Of a stretch of 64,000 nt of DNA, positions 36,917 to 49,175 are shown one piece after another. The stretch covers positions 2,024,001 through 2,088,000 of the forward strand of contig NZ_CP093280.1 in NCBI RefSeq assembly GCF_026651855.1. The letters are read 5' to 3'. This DNA comes from Pseudomonas silvicola (GTDB taxonomy: Bacteria; Pseudomonadota; Gammaproteobacteria; Pseudomonadales; Pseudomonadaceae). The notes beneath the pieces were generated by a model. The model was not told the origin of the DNA. It made no database searches and saw only the letters and a program-made list of their open reading frames with translations. Every line of letters begins with the position of its first letter. Position 1 is the first letter of the stretch. Position numbers and translations under genes: made by a program.

Positions 36917-38691
36917 TACTGGGCGGTGTCCGGCAGGCGCTGGACCTGGCCGCCGTTGAACTGTGCCCATGGCAGTTGGCGCTCGATGCGTTGCCCGGCA
37001 TTCACGCTCAGGTTGCCCGACAGGCCCTGCATGCGGTTGTCTGGCAGCGCCTTGAGTTGTTCCAGGCGTGGGGCCAGGCCGAAGGCGTCGGCGCCCATGG
37101 CGTACAACCGGCCCAGGCTGCCACCGGCCTGGGGCCACTGGCGCACGACCTGCTGGCGCAGTGGGTTGGCGTTGTCCAGCAGCCACGGGGTTTCACAGAA
37201 GCGTACGCCGTTCATGTCGTTGTACTGCGAGGTGTCGCCGCTGGCGCTGTATACGTTGGACGTCGCATACACCGGCACGTCACCGGCGTATTGGAAATTC
37301 AGCGTCGGCTTGATCTGCTGGGCCAGCTGGGGAGTGGACGCCAGGAAAATGAAGTCGACATCCTGGCGGCGCGAACCGTTGGAGCCGTTGGCGCCCTGGT
37401 GGGCCTGCATCAGGTCGCCGATCTGCTGGGCCAGCGCGACTGGCTGGTCGACCCGCTGGGAGCCCAGCAGGCTGCCGCCGTTGGCTTCGAAGTCCTGGCG
37501 GAACGCTGCCAGCACGCGGTCGCCCCACTCGCCACGCGGCACCAGGGCCACGGCGCGGTGCAGACCATCAGCACGGGCGCGGCGCGACACTTCGCGGGCT
37601 TCGTCTTCGGCGGCCAGGCCGAACTGGAACAGCTGTGGCGGGTTGGCAGCGGTGGTGTCGCTGTAGTTCAGCGCCAGGGTGGTAAGCGGCAGTTGCGGGC
37701 GGCCGGCCAGTTGCTTGACCAGCGGCTTCTCCAGCGGGCCCACCACCATTTGCGCGCCAGCGGCCTGGGCCTGGCGGTAGAAGTCGTCCATGGAGGTCAC
37801 GCGCGAGCTGTCGAACACCTCGACCACAGGCGGCTTCTGGCCTGCCTGCTGGGCCTGGTAGTAGGCGGCCATGAAGCCGTCACGCAGGGCCTTGCCCACC
37901 GACGCCAGTTGGCCTTGTTGTGGCAACAGCAGGGCAATCTTGGTCAGCGGCTGGCTGGTCAGTTCCATCAGCTTGGTCAGGGCCGCGGGCAGTTGCTTGG
38001 CTGCTGGATGGCCCGGGTGGGTGTTGCGCCAGTCGTTGATGGCGGCTTTCTGCTGGTCCAGGGTGCCGGCGCTTTTCACGGCCAGGGCCAGGTTCCGCCA
38101 GCCAGCCAGGTCGTCGGTGCCGGTGGTTTGCAGTTGATCGGCGGGCAGGCTGCTGACCAGTGCCCAGATAGCGTCGCTGTTGGCCGCTGCCGCGTCACCG
38201 CTGAGCAGGGGGGCGATGAACACCCGCTCCTGGGCAGCGGGCAAGGTCTGGCCATCGGCCTCCAGGGCGCGGGCGCGGACGGTGTGGGTGCGTACCTGCT
38301 GCTCCACCGACGCTTCGCCCAGGCGTTGCAGGCTCGGGTGGTTGAGGGCGTTCAACGCCTCCTTGGGCTGGTTGCGCGCCAAGGCCAGCTCAGCGGCCAG
38401 GGTGCTGGCGATGATCTGCTGGCCAGCGTTCAACTGCTCTACCTGGACCTGGGCCAGGATCTGGCCGGCGCGATCATTGGCATGCTGGCGGTAGGCCAGG
38501 TCGGCGGCGCTCAGGCGCAACACCGATGCCTCGGCCGGGGTCTTCGCCGAGGCGGCCTGGCCCAGCAGTTGCTCGATGGTAGCATCGGGGGTGCGTGGCA
38601 GTTCGCCCAGGTTGCTGGAGGGCGAGCTGGCGCAGGCGGCCAGCAACATGGCAAGGCAAAGGGCTGAGAGCAGCCGCAGGCAAGCTGTCAT
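36916..38691 (-). CDS. lpoA: Penicillin-binding protein activator LpoA
   Basis: Outer-membrane lipoprotein (YraM/LppC) that stimulates PBP1A, 591 residues from MTACLRLLSA (38691). The lipobox is AMLLAAC. An N-terminal TPR-like helical region (about 30-240) is followed by a periplasmic-binding-protein-like domain (from about KIALLLPQQGQLASVGKALR). The upstream in-frame extension lacks a signal and is rejected. It is first of the minus-strand cluster and divergent from rsmI. Confidence 0.93.
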   Translation of the reverse strand: MTACLRLLSALCLAMLLAACASSPSSNLGELPRTPDATIEQLLGQAASAKTPAEASVLRLSAADLAYRQHANDRAGQILAQVQVEQLNAGQQIIASTLAAELALARNQPKEALNALNHPSLQRLGEASVEQQVRTHTVRARALEADGQTLPAAQERVFIAPLLSGDAAAANSDAIWALVSSLPADQLQTTGTDDLAGWRNLALAVKSAGTLDQQKAAINDWRNTHPGHPAAKQLPAALTKLMELTSQPLTKIALLLPQQGQLASVGKALRDGFMAAYYQAQQAGQKPPVVEVFDSSRVTSMDDFYRQAQAAGAQMVVGPLEKPLVKQLAGRPQLPLTTLALNYSDTTAANPPQLFQFGLAAEDEAREVSRRARADGLHRAVALVPRGEWGDRVLAAFRQDFEANGGSLLGSQRVDQPVALAQQIGDLMQAHQGANGSNGSRRQDVDFIFLASTPQLAQQIKPTLNFQYAGDVPVYATSNVYSASGDTSQYNDMNGVRFCETPWLLDNANPLRQQVVRQWPQAGGSLGRLYAMGADAFGLAPRLEQLKALPDNRMQGLSGNLSVNAGQRIERQLPWAQFNGGQVQRLPDTAQ

Positions 38692-38813
38692 GTATATCTT
38701 CCTGATACTCGATCGGTTAGGCCGGCAATTGTACCCAAGCATGGCGCCTGGTGCGATGTCACAGGCATGAAAGCCGCACCAAAGGTCATTCAGGGTTTTG
38801 CCGGGTGGCTTTT

Positions 38814-38844
38814 TTGGCCGGCGGCTGGCATGGCAGGCTACAAT
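38814..38844 (+). promoter_or_regulatory. Candidate rsmI promoter
   Basis: TTGGCC (38814-38819), a 19-bp spacer and TACAAT (38839-38844), 29 bp before the GTG start. A TACAAT also reads on the minus strand at 38728-38733 towards lpoA. Confidence 0.35.
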
Positions 38845-38873
38845 GCCGCTTTTGCCAACGACAGGTGTGTGCT

Positions 38874-39746
38874 GTGACTGCTGCAGGTGCTTCGAATTCC
38901 GCCACGGGAACGCTTTATGTCGTGGCCACGCCCATCGGTAACCTGGATGACATGAGCGCCCGCGCCTTGAAGATTCTAGGCGACGTGGCGCTGATCGCCG
39001 CCGAGGACACCCGTCACTCTATCCGCCTGCTGCAACACTTCGGGATCAACACCCCCCTTGCCGCGTGCCACGAGCACAACGAGCGGGATGAGGGCGGGCG
39101 GTTTCTCGACAAGCTGCGCGCGGGCGAGAGTGTTGCGCTGATCTCCGACGCCGGCACGCCGTTGATCTCCGACCCCGGTTACCACCTGGTTCGCCAGGTG
39201 CGTGCCGCGGGTATCCAGGTGGTGCCGGTCCCTGGCCCCTGCGCATTGATCGCGGCGCTGTCGGCGGCGGGCCTGCCGTCGGACCGGTTCATTTTCGAAG
39301 GTTTCCTGCCGGCCAAGGCAGTGGGGCGTCGTTCGCGCCTGGAGCAGGTGCGTGAAGAGCCGCGCACGCTGATCTTTTATGAAGCGCCGCATCGGATCCT
39401 GGAGTGCCTGCAGGACATGGAGTCGGTATTCGGGCCTGATCGCCCCGCATTGCTGGCGCGTGAACTGACGAAAACTTTTGAAACATTGAAAGGCCTGCCA
39501 CTGTCCGAATTACGTGCGTTCGTGGAGGCGGACAGCAATCAGCAGCGAGGTGAGTGCGTGGTGCTGGTGGCGGGCTGGACGGCGCCCGACAGTGATGAGG
39601 CGGTCAGCGCCGAGGTGATGCGCGTGCTGGACCTGCTGCTCAAGGAGATGCCACTCAAACGAGCGGCGGCGCTGGCGGCGGAGATCACCGGGGCGCGCAA
39701 GAACGTGTTGTATCAGGTGGCGTTGGAGCGGCAGAAAGGCAACTGA
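38874..39746 (+). CDS. rsmI: 16S rRNA 2'-O-ribose C1402 methyltransferase RsmI
   Basis: SAM-dependent methyltransferase of 16S rRNA, 290 residues from the GTG at 38874, with ACAGG 8 nt upstream. The 41 in-frame residues before it look non-coding. Family motifs are TLYVVATPIGNLDDMSARAL, AEDTRHSIRLL and ISDAGTPLISDPGYHLV. The divergent position next to lpoA is conserved. Confidence 0.95.
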   Translation: MTAAGASNSATGTLYVVATPIGNLDDMSARALKILGDVALIAAEDTRHSIRLLQHFGINTPLAACHEHNERDEGGRFLDKLRAGESVALISDAGTPLISDPGYHLVRQVRAAGIQVVPVPGPCALIAALSAAGLPSDRFIFEGFLPAKAVGRRSRLEQVREEPRTLIFYEAPHRILECLQDMESVFGPDRPALLARELTKTFETLKGLPLSELRAFVEADSNQQRGECVVLVAGWTAPDSDEAVSAEVMRVLDLLLKEMPLKRAAALAAEITGARKNVLYQVALERQKGN

Positions 39747-39783
39747 TAGCCAGGAAGCGCGCTGCGAGCCGCACGCTTAATGC

Positions 39784-39812
39784 TTGCAGCTTCCCCCGCT
39801 ATTCCGTAACCT
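39784..39812 (+). promoter_or_regulatory. Candidate rnpB promoter
   Basis: TTGCAG (39784-39789), a 17-bp spacer and TAACCT (39807-39812). The predicted start falls at about 39819-39821, exactly where the P1 stem of the RNA begins. Both boxes are weak matches. Confidence 0.4.
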
Positions 39813-39820
39813 TGTCGGCG

Positions 39821-40179
39821 GAGAGTCGATTGGACAGTCGCTGCCTGCTTTTGTTCCGCAAAAGCGGGGGGAGGAAAGTCCGGGCTCCATAGGGCGGAGT
39901 GCCAGGTAATACCTGGGAGGCGCGAGCCTACGGAAAGTGCCACAGAAAATAACCGCCTAAGCACTTCGGTGCCGGTAAGGGTGAAAAGGTGCGGTAAGAG
40001 CGCACCGCACGTCTGGTAACAGTGCGTGGCTAGGCAAACCCCACTCGGAGCAAGACCAAATAGGGTTCCATATGGCGCGGCCCGCGTTGGAACCGGGTAG
40101 GTTGCTAAAGGTGTCCAGTGATGGCCATCGTAGAGGAATGACTGTCCTCGACAGAACCCGGCTTACAGATCGACTCTCC
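39821..40179 (+). ncRNA. rnpB: RNase P RNA (class A)
   Basis: Catalytic RNA that matures tRNA 5' ends. The termini pair: GAGAGTCGAT (39821-39830) with ATCGACTCTC (40169-40178). The hallmark GAGGAAAGTCCGGGC lies at about 39870-39885, with AGGGTGAAAAGGTGCGGTAAGAG and the closing ACAGAACCCGGCTTA downstream. About 359 nt is a normal bacterial A-type length. I see no hairpin terminator right after it; a pyrimidine-rich tail follows. Confidence 0.96.
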
Positions 40180-40387
40180 ACCTCCTTCTTCCTTGGGCTT
40201 CAATCAACAGCAGAAGCCGATTCCTAATACCGAAAAAATCTTACTCTTGATAATTCACTTTAACTTTGGCCCGTAGCTCATTGAGTTAACTTGGCTTTAT
40301 ACCCCTTCGCTTCCTTCGAATTAGCCTTTCGCCTTCCTTTTATCTCCTAAATCTCCGATCTGTAAGGGTTTTCCTTACGAGCGTGCC
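40180..40387. other. AT-rich region between rnpB and the dcw promoter
   Basis: About 208 bp, clearly richer in A/T and pyrimidines than its surroundings. It holds only a small perfect hairpin GTAAGG-GTTTT-CCTTAC (40362-40378). No gene is seen. It may act as an upstream activating element for the strong promoter that follows. Confidence 0.5.
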
Positions 40388-40417
40388 TTGACGGTGGTAC
40401 GGGCGCATTCCTATAGT
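40388..40417 (+). promoter_or_regulatory. Sigma-70 promoter of the dcw cluster (Pmra)
   Basis: TTGACG (40388-40393), an 18-bp spacer and TATAGT (40412-40417), each matching 5 of 6 consensus bases. The predicted transcript start is near 40424, about 68 bp before the mraZ GTG. Confidence 0.8.
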
Positions 40418-40423
40418 GTGCGC

Positions 40424-40450
40424 AAGTGGCGGAAAGTGGCACAAAGTGGG
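40424..40450 (+). promoter_or_regulatory. MraZ-type direct repeats
   Basis: Three copies of A-A-G-T-G-G-C/G with GTGG at 40426, 40436 and 40446, an exact 10-bp period on one DNA face, right at the predicted transcript start. E. coli MraZ binds three TGGGN repeats spaced the same way, so this is the likely autoregulatory operator. Confidence 0.7.
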
Positions 40451-40491
40451 TTTTTCAGGCACAAAAAACTAAAAAATGGGGAAGCGCCTCT

Positions 40492-40947
40492 GTGTTTCGC
40501 GGAGCAAATGCCATCAGTCTCGATGCCAAAGGCCGGCTAGCCATGCCCAGCCGGTATCGTGACGAGCTGGTTTCGCGCTCCAATGGCCAGCTGATCGTGA
40601 CCATCGATGCCGTTGACCCCTGCCTTTGTGTGTACCCGCTGGACGAATGGGAATTAATTGAAACAAAGCTGCGCGCACTGCCGTCGCTCCGGGAAGAAAA
40701 CCGCCGTCTGCAAAGGTTGCTGATTGGCAACGCGGTTGACCTGGAGCTCGACGGCAGTGGGCGTTTTCTGGTTCCGCCACGTTTGCGCGAGTACGCGAAG
40801 CTGGACAAGAAAGCCATGCTGGTCGGCCAGCTGAACAAGTTTCAACTGTGGGACGAGGATGCCTGGAACGCTGTTGCTGAAGCGGACCTGGCAGCTATTC
40901 AACAACCGGGCGCCATGCCTGATGAACTGCGTGATTTGATTCTGTGA
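40492..40947 (+). CDS. mraZ: Transcriptional regulator MraZ
   Basis: AbrB-fold DNA-binding regulator at the head of the dcw cluster; it represses its own operon in E. coli. I start at the GTG at 40492 (read as [11 protein letters not shown]) with GGGGAAG upstream, giving 151 residues as in E. coli. A GTG 22 codons earlier lies inside the operator repeats and is rejected. Two SpoVT/AbrB-like halves are seen ([17 protein letters not shown] and [17 protein letters not shown]). Confidence 0.93.
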   Translation: MFRGANAISLDAKGRLAMPSRYRDELVSRSNGQLIVTIDAVDPCLCVYPLDEWELIETKLRALPSLREENRRLQRLLIGNAVDLELDGSGRFLVPPRLREYAKLDKKAMLVGQLNKFQLWDEDAWNAVAEADLAAIQQPGAMPDELRDLIL

Positions 40948-41887
40948 CTATAGATAGCGGCTTTAACCACATCACCGTATTGCTTGACGAAGCCGTCGAG
41001 GCTCTCGCCATACAGGGCGATGGCTGCTATGTGGACGGTACCTTCGGGCGGGGTGGTCACAGCCGGCTGATCCTCCAGCACCTGGGGCCGCAGGGCCGAT
41101 TGCTGGGGTTCGACAAAGACCCACAAGCGATTGCCACCGGGCAAGCGCTGGCGGCCGAAGACGGCCGCTTTGTCATTGTGCAGCGCAGCTTTGCGGAAAT
41201 GGGTAGCGAAATTGCTAGCCAAGGCCTGGCGGGCAAGGTCAACGGCGTGCTGCTGGACCTGGGCGTCTCGTCGCCCCAGCTGGATGACCCCGAGCGCGGC
41301 TTCAGCTTCATGAACGACGGCCCGCTGGACATGCGCATGGACCCCACCCGGGGTGTCAGTGCCGCCGAGTTCATCGCCAATGCCCCCGCCGAGGAAATCG
41401 CCCGGGTGTTCAAGGAATACGGCGAAGAGCGGTTCGCCAAGCGGATGGCCAACGCCGTGGTAGCACGCCGCGAAGTCAAGCCGTTCGAACGCACCGCCGA
41501 CCTGGCCGAAGTGCTCAAGGTCGCCAACCCAGCCTGGGAAAAGGGCAAGAACCCCGCTACCCGTGCGTTCCAGGGCCTGCGCATTCACGTCAACAACGAA
41601 CTGGCCGATCTGGAGGCGGGCCTCGAAGCGGCGCTGGATTCGCTGGAAGTCGGTGGCCGCCTGGTGGTGATCAGCTTCCACTCGCTCGAGGACCGTATCG
41701 TCAAACTGTTCATGCGCAAACTGGCCAAGGGCGAGGCTGACAACCTGCCGCGCAACCTGCCGGTGCGCTTCCAGGCGTTCGAGCCGAAGATCAAGGTTCA
41801 CGGCAAGGCCCAGTTCGCCTCCGAGGCTGAATTGAAGGCCAACCCGCGCTCGCGCAGCGCGGTCATGCGCGTGGCGGAGAAGTTGCG

Positions 41888-41891
<4 letters not shown>
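40944..41891 (+). CDS. rsmH: 16S rRNA N4-methyltransferase RsmH (MraW)
   Basis: Methylates C1402 of 16S rRNA, the same base whose ribose RsmI modifies. It has 315 residues with a GTG start overlapping the mraZ stop by 4 nt. SAM-binding [16 protein letters not shown] lies near residues 30-45, [10 protein letters not shown] near 103, and the C-terminal [14 protein letters not shown] near 248. Confidence 0.96.
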
Positions 41892-43916
<2,025 letters not shown>

Positions 43917-43917
<1 letters not shown>

Positions 43918-45380
43918 TGAGCATGCCACTGAGCAAGATCTTCGCCCAGGCCGGCCGCGATCCGCTGATCCGCGAACTGGCCCTGGACAGCCGTGACGTA
44001 CGCCCCGGCGACCTGTTCCTGGCGGTACCGGGGGCCAAGGTCGATGGCCGCGCACACATTGCCGACGCCCTGGGACGCGGCGCCGCGGCGGTGGCCTATG
44101 AAGTGGAGGGCGCCACCGTGCTGCCCATCACCGATGTGCCGCTGATTCCGGTCAAGGGCCTGATACGCCAGCTGTCCGACATCGCCGGGCGCTTTTATGG
44201 CGACCCGAGCCGCCTGCTGAACCTGGTGGGCGTGACCGGCACCAACGGCAAGACCAGCGTCACGCAATTGGTGGCCCAGGCCCTGGATCTGCTCGGCCAG
44301 CGCTGCGGACTGATCGGTACCCTGGGCACCGGCTTCCACGAAGCGCTGCAGAGCGGGCGCCTGACCACCCCGGACCCGATCGCGGTGCAGTCGACCCTGC
44401 TGGACCTGAAAAAAGCCGGCGCCAAGGCTGTGGCCATGGAAGTGTCTTCCCACGCTTTGGACCAGGGGCGCGTCGCCGCACTGGCGTTCGACGTGGCTGT
44501 GCTGACCAACCTCAGCCGTGACCACCTGGACTACCACGGCAGCATGCAGGCCTATGCCGCGGCCAAGGCCAAGCTGTTCGGCTGGGCCGGCTTGCGTTGC
44601 CGGGTGCTGAACCTGGACGATGCTTTCGGCAGCACCCTGGCTGAAGAAGAACATGAATCCCGGCTGATCACTTACAGCCTGCTGGACCCGTCCGCGACCC
44701 TGTACTGCCGTGAAGCCGAGTTCGACGACCACGGCGTGCGCGCCACCCTGGTCACCGCCCAGGGCGAGCACCTGTTGCGCAGCCGCCTGTTGGGGCGTTT
44801 CAACCTCAGCAACGTGCTGGCGGCGGTGGGTACCTTGCTGGCGCTGGACTACCCGCTGGACGACATTCTCAAGGCCATGCCGCAGCTGGAAGGCCCGCTG
44901 GGCCGCATGCAGCGCCTGGGTGGCGGCAAGCAGCCGCTGGTAGTGGTCGATTACGCCCACACCCCGGATGCCCTCGACAAGGTATTGCAAGCCCTGCGCC
45001 CGCACGCCAAGGGCGAGTTGCTGTGCCTGTTCGGCTGTGGCGGTGACCGCGACCGCGGCAAGCGCCCACTGATGGCCGAAGTGGCCGAGCGTCTGGCCGA
45101 CCGTGTGCTGGTCACCGACGACAACCCGCGCAGCGAAGATCCGTTGCAGATATTCAGTGACATCCGCCCCGGCTTCAGCGCTGCTGCCCGGGTCGAATTC
45201 GTGTCCGGCCGTGGCCCCGCCATCGCTCAGCTCATCGCTCAGGCCCAGGCCGACGACGTGGTGCTGCTGGCGGGCAAGGGCCATGAGGACTATCAGGAAA
45301 TCAACGGCCAGCGCCTGGCATTCTCCGACCTGGAAGAGGCTGCCCGTGCCCTGGCCACCTGGGAGGTGGATCATGCTTAA
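43917..45380 (+). CDS. murE: UDP-MurNAc-tripeptide synthetase MurE
   Basis: Adds meso-diaminopimelate to UDP-MurNAc-dipeptide. It has 487 residues from the ATG sharing one base with the ftsI stop. The ATP loop is GVTGTNGKTSVTQL near residues 104-117. DNPR in VTDDNPRSEDP is the diaminopimelate-specific motif, fitting a Gram-negative. It overlaps murF by 8 nt. Confidence 0.97.
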
Positions 45381-46740
45381 GCCCATGTCCCTGGCGGAAT
45401 TGCTCAAGCCATTGGCTGCGCGTTTGCATGGCCAGGATGTAGCATTCACCGGTGTCAGCATCGACAGCCGTGCCATCGTGCCAGGCCAGTTGTTCGTGGC
45501 GCTCACCGGCCCGCGTTTCGACGGCCACGACTACCTGGCTGACGTTGCAGCCAAGGGCGCCGTCGCGGCCCTGGTGGAACGTGAAGTGGCGGGCACCGAC
45601 CTGCCGCAACTGGTGGTCGCCGATTGCCGCGTTGCCCTTGGCCAACTGGCTGCGCTGAACCGTTCGCGGTTCAGCCGCCCGGTGGCTGCGGTGACTGGCT
45701 CCAGCGGCAAGACCACGGTCAAGGAACTGCTGGCCGGAATCCTGCGCACCCAAGGTGAAGTGCTGGCCACCCGTGGCAACCTCAACAACGACCTGGGCGC
45801 GCCGCTGACCCTGCTCGAACTGGCACCGCAGCACACCGCGGCGGTCATCGAGCTGGGCGCCTCGCGCCTGGGCGAAATTGCCTACACCGTGGGGCTGACC
45901 CGGCCGCACGTGGCCATTCTCAACAACGCGGGCACTGCTCACGTGGGCGAATTCGGTGGCCCGGACAAGATCGTCCAGGCCAAGGGCGAGATCATCGACG
46001 GCCTGGCCGCCGATGGCACCGCCGTGCTGAACCTGGACGACAAGGCCTACGGCATCTGGCACGCCCGCGCCGGCCAGCGTCGGGTGCTCAGTTTCGCCCT
46101 GACCAACACCGCGGCCGACTTCCACGCCAGCGACATCAGCGCCGACGAGCGCGGTTGCCCGGCCTTCAACCTGCATGGCCTGCAAGGTACCGCGCGGGTC
46201 CAGCTCAACCTGCTGGGCACCCGCAACGTGCAGAATGCTCTGGCCGCCGCCGCCGCGGCCCATGTGTTCGGCCTGGCCATCGACGACATCGTCAACGGCC
46301 TGCAAAGCGTGCAACCGGTCAAGGGCCGTACCGTGGCCCAGGTCACTGCCGCCGGCTTGCGGGTAATTGACGATACATACAACGCAAACCCCACCTCAAT
46401 GTGCGCTGCCGTTGATATACTCGCCGGCTTTTCCGGCCGCACCGTCCTGGTGCTCGGAGACATCGGCGAATTGGGGCAGTGGGCAGAAGAAGGGCACCGG
46501 CAGGTGGGCGAGTACGCCCGGGGCAAGGTCGACGCCCTGTATGCCGTGGGCCCGAACATGCTGCACGCGGTAAACGCGTTCGGCGCCAACGCCCGGCATT
46601 TCGCCACTCAGTCTGACCTGATCGCAGCGCTTGGCGCCGAACAGGGCAAAAACATCACTATTTTGATCAAGGGTTCGCGCAGCGCTGCGATGGAAAACGT
46701 CGTGGCGGCCTTGTGCGGTTCCAGCGGGGAGAAACATTAA
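45373..46740 (+). CDS. murF: UDP-MurNAc-pentapeptide synthetase MurF
   Basis: Adds D-Ala-D-Ala to complete the UDP-MurNAc-pentapeptide. It has 455 residues from the ATG at 45373, with GGGAGG about 7 nt upstream; an ATG at 45385 is an alternative. ATP loop [12 protein letters not shown] near residues 109-120, central [12 protein letters not shown], and C-terminal [13 protein letters not shown]. Its stop overlaps the mraY start (TAATG). Confidence 0.96.
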   Translation: MLKPMSLAELLKPLAARLHGQDVAFTGVSIDSRAIVPGQLFVALTGPRFDGHDYLADVAAKGAVAALVEREVAGTDLPQLVVADCRVALGQLAALNRSRFSRPVAAVTGSSGKTTVKELLAGILRTQGEVLATRGNLNNDLGAPLTLLELAPQHTAAVIELGASRLGEIAYTVGLTRPHVAILNNAGTAHVGEFGGPDKIVQAKGEIIDGLAADGTAVLNLDDKAYGIWHARAGQRRVLSFALTNTAADFHASDISADERGCPAFNLHGLQGTARVQLNLLGTRNVQNALAAAAAAHVFGLAIDDIVNGLQSVQPVKGRTVAQVTAAGLRVIDDTYNANPTSMCAAVDILAGFSGRTVLVLGDIGELGQWAEEGHRQVGEYARGKVDALYAVGPNMLHAVNAFGANARHFATQSDLIAALGAEQGKNITILIKGSRSAAMENVVAALCGSSGEKH

Positions 46741-47822
46741 TGCTGCTGCTGCTGGCGGAGTATCTGCAACAGTTCTACAAAGGCTTCGCGGTCTTCCAGT
46801 ACCTGACCCTGCGCGGGATCCTGGGTGTGCTGACCGCGCTGTCTCTGGCCCTGTGGCTGGGCCCCTGGATGATTCGTACCCTGCAGATTCGTCAGATCGG
46901 CCAGGCCGTGCGTAACGACGGCCCAGAATCGCACCTGAAAAAATCCGGCACCCCGACCATGGGCGGCGCCCTGATCCTGTCGGCCATTGGCGTCAGCACC
47001 CTGTTGTGGGCCGACCTGACCAACCGCTACGTGTGGACCGTACTGCTGGTGACCCTGCTGTTCGGCGGCATCGGCTGGGTGGACGACTACCGCAAGGTGA
47101 TCGAGAAGAACTCGCGTGGGCTGCCAAGCCGCTGGAAGTATTTCTGGCAGTCGGTGTTCGGCCTGGGCGCTGCGATCTTCCTGTACGTCACTGCGCCAAG
47201 CGCCGTGGAAACCACCCTGATCATCCCGATGTTCAAGGACGCCAGCATCTACCTGGGCGTGGGCTTCGTGGTGCTGACCTATTTCGTCATCGTCGGCTCC
47301 AGCAACGCAGTCAACCTCACTGACGGCCTGGACGGTCTGGCCATCATGCCGACCGTGATGGTAGGCGGCGCCCTGGGCATCTTCTGCTACCTGTCGGGTA
47401 ACGTGAAGTTCGCCGACTACCTGCTGATCCCGTACGTGCCAGGCGCTGGCGAGCTGATCGTGTTCTGTGGCGCGCTGATCGGCGCCGGCCTGGGCTTTCT
47501 GTGGTTCAACACCTATCCGGCGCAAGTGTTCATGGGTGACGTCGGCGCACTGGCGCTGGGCGCGGCCCTGGGCACCATCGCGGTCATCGTTCGCCAGGAA
47601 ATCGTCTTGTTCATCATGGGCGGCGTGTTCGTGATGGAAACCCTTTCAGTGGTCATTCAGGTGGCTTCTTTCAAACTGACCGGTCGCCGTGTGTTCCGCA
47701 TGGCGCCCATCCACCACCACTTTGAACTCAAGGGCTGGCCCGAGCCGCGCGTGATCGTCCGTTTCTGGATCATCACCGTGATCCTGGTGCTGTTCGGCCT
47801 TGCCACCCTGAAACTGAGGTAG
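46740..47822 (+). CDS. mraY: Phospho-MurNAc-pentapeptide transferase MraY
   Basis: Ten-helix membrane enzyme that makes lipid I on undecaprenyl phosphate, 360 residues. Catalytic signatures are [10 protein letters not shown] near residue 70, GWVDDYRK near 113, [10 protein letters not shown] near 195 and [10 protein letters not shown] near 265. GGGGAG lies 8 nt before the ATG. Confidence 0.97.
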   Translation: MLLLLAEYLQQFYKGFAVFQYLTLRGILGVLTALSLALWLGPWMIRTLQIRQIGQAVRNDGPESHLKKSGTPTMGGALILSAIGVSTLLWADLTNRYVWTVLLVTLLFGGIGWVDDYRKVIEKNSRGLPSRWKYFWQSVFGLGAAIFLYVTAPSAVETTLIIPMFKDASIYLGVGFVVLTYFVIVGSSNAVNLTDGLDGLAIMPTVMVGGALGIFCYLSGNVKFADYLLIPYVPGAGELIVFCGALIGAGLGFLWFNTYPAQVFMGDVGALALGAALGTIAVIVRQEIVLFIMGGVFVMETLSVVIQVASFKLTGRRVFRMAPIHHHFELKGWPEPRVIVRFWIITVILVLFGLATLKLR

Positions 47823-47828
47823 AAACGA

Positions 47829-49175
47829 GTGTCTCTGATCGCTTCTGACCAATTCCGCATCGTTGTCGGCCTCGGCAAGAGCGGCATGTCCCTGGTGCGC
47901 TTCCTGGCGCGCCGGGGCGTTGCCTTTGCCGTGGCCGACACGCGCGCGAATCCGCCGGAGCTGGCGACGCTGCGCCGTGACTACCCGCAGGTGGAAGTAC
48001 GTTGCGGCGAGCTGGACGTGGAGTTCCTGTGCCGCGCCAGCGAGCTGCTGGTCAGCCCCGGCCTGGCGCTGGCCACGCCGGCGCTGCAGCAGGCGGCCGC
48101 CCGTGGCGTGACGCTGTCGGGTGACATCGAACTGTTCGCGCGTAACGCGCAAGCGCCTATCGTCGCCATCAGCGGTTCCAATGCCAAGAGCACCGTCACC
48201 ACCCTGGTGGGCGACATGGCCGCTGCCGCCGGCAAGCGCGTCGCGGTGGGCGGCAACCTCGGCACCCCGGCCCTCGACCTGCTGGCCGACGACGTCGAAC
48301 TGTACGTGCTGGAACTGTCGAGCTTCCAGCTGGAAACCACCGACCAGCTCAATGCCGAAGTGGCCACCGTGCTGAACATCAGCGAAGACCACATGGACCG
48401 TTACAGCGGCCTGCCGGCGTACCACCTGGCCAAGCACCGGATCTTCCGTGGCGCACGCCAGGTGGTCTACAACCGCCAGGACGCCCTGACCCGCCCCCTG
48501 ATGGGCGAGGGGCTGCCGTGCTGGACCTTCGGCCTGAACAAGCCCGACTTCAAGGCCTTTGGCCTGCGCGAAGAGAACGGCCAGACATACCTGGCGTTCG
48601 AATTCCAGAACCTGATGCCGGTCAGCGAGCTGAAGATCCGCGGTTCGCACAACCAGGCCAACGCCCTGGCTGCCCTGGCCCTGGGCCACGCCGTAGGCCT
48701 GCCGTTCGAGCCGATGCTGGCTACGCTGCGTACCTTCGCCGGGCTGGCCCATCGTTGCCAATGGCTGCGCGAGCGTGACGGCGTCAGCTACTACGACGAC
48801 TCCAAGGCCACCAACGTCGGTGCTGCCGTGGCCGCCATCGAAGGCCTGGGTGCCGACATCGATGGCAAGCTGGTGCTGGTGGCTGGTGGTGATGGCAAGG
48901 GTGCCGACTTCTCCGGCCTCCAGGCACCGGTGGCTGCCCATTGCCGCGCCGTGGTGCTGCTGGGCCGCGACGCTGAACTGATTGCCGCCGCCCTGGGCGA
49001 CCGTGTGCCGCTGGTGCGGGTCAAGACCCTCGACGAAGCCGTCGAACAATGCGCGGCCCTGGCCCAGCCCGGCGATGCCGTGCTGTTGTCGCCAGCCTGC
49101 GCGAGCCTGGACATGTTCAAGAACTATGAAGAGCGTGGGCGCCTGTTCGCCCAGGCCGTGGAGGGCTTGTCATGA
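47829..49175 (+). CDS. murD: UDP-MurNAc-alanine D-glutamate ligase MurD
   Basis: Adds D-Glu to UDP-MurNAc-L-Ala. It has 448 residues with a GTG start 6 nt after mraY. The N-terminal Rossmann part includes VVGLGKSGMSLVRFL, the ATP loop is ISGSNAKSTVTTL near residues 115-127 (Ala where many homologues have Gly), and the C-terminal domain contains YDDSKATNVGAA. It overlaps ftsW by ATGA. Confidence 0.96.
   Translation: MSLIASDQFRIVVGLGKSGMSLVRFLARRGVAFAVADTRANPPELATLRRDYPQVEVRCGELDVEFLCRASELLVSPGLALATPALQQAAARGVTLSGDIELFARNAQAPIVAISGSNAKSTVTTLVGDMAAAAGKRVAVGGNLGTPALDLLADDVELYVLELSSFQLETTDQLNAEVATVLNISEDHMDRYSGLPAYHLAKHRIFRGARQVVYNRQDALTRPLMGEGLPCWTFGLNKPDFKAFGLREENGQTYLAFEFQNLMPVSELKIRGSHNQANALAALALGHAVGLPFEPMLATLRTFAGLAHRCQWLRERDGVSYYDDSKATNVGAAVAAIEGLGADIDGKLVLVAGGDGKGADFSGLQAPVAAHCRAVVLLGRDAELIAAALGDRVPLVRVKTLDEAVEQCAALAQPGDAVLLSPACASLDMFKNYEERGRLFAQAVEGLS

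Noticed and set aside
40426-40491. Longer MraZ starting at a GTG at 40426
   Set aside because: These codons coincide with the operator repeats and the transcript start; the GTG at 40492 gives the family length and has a ribosome site.
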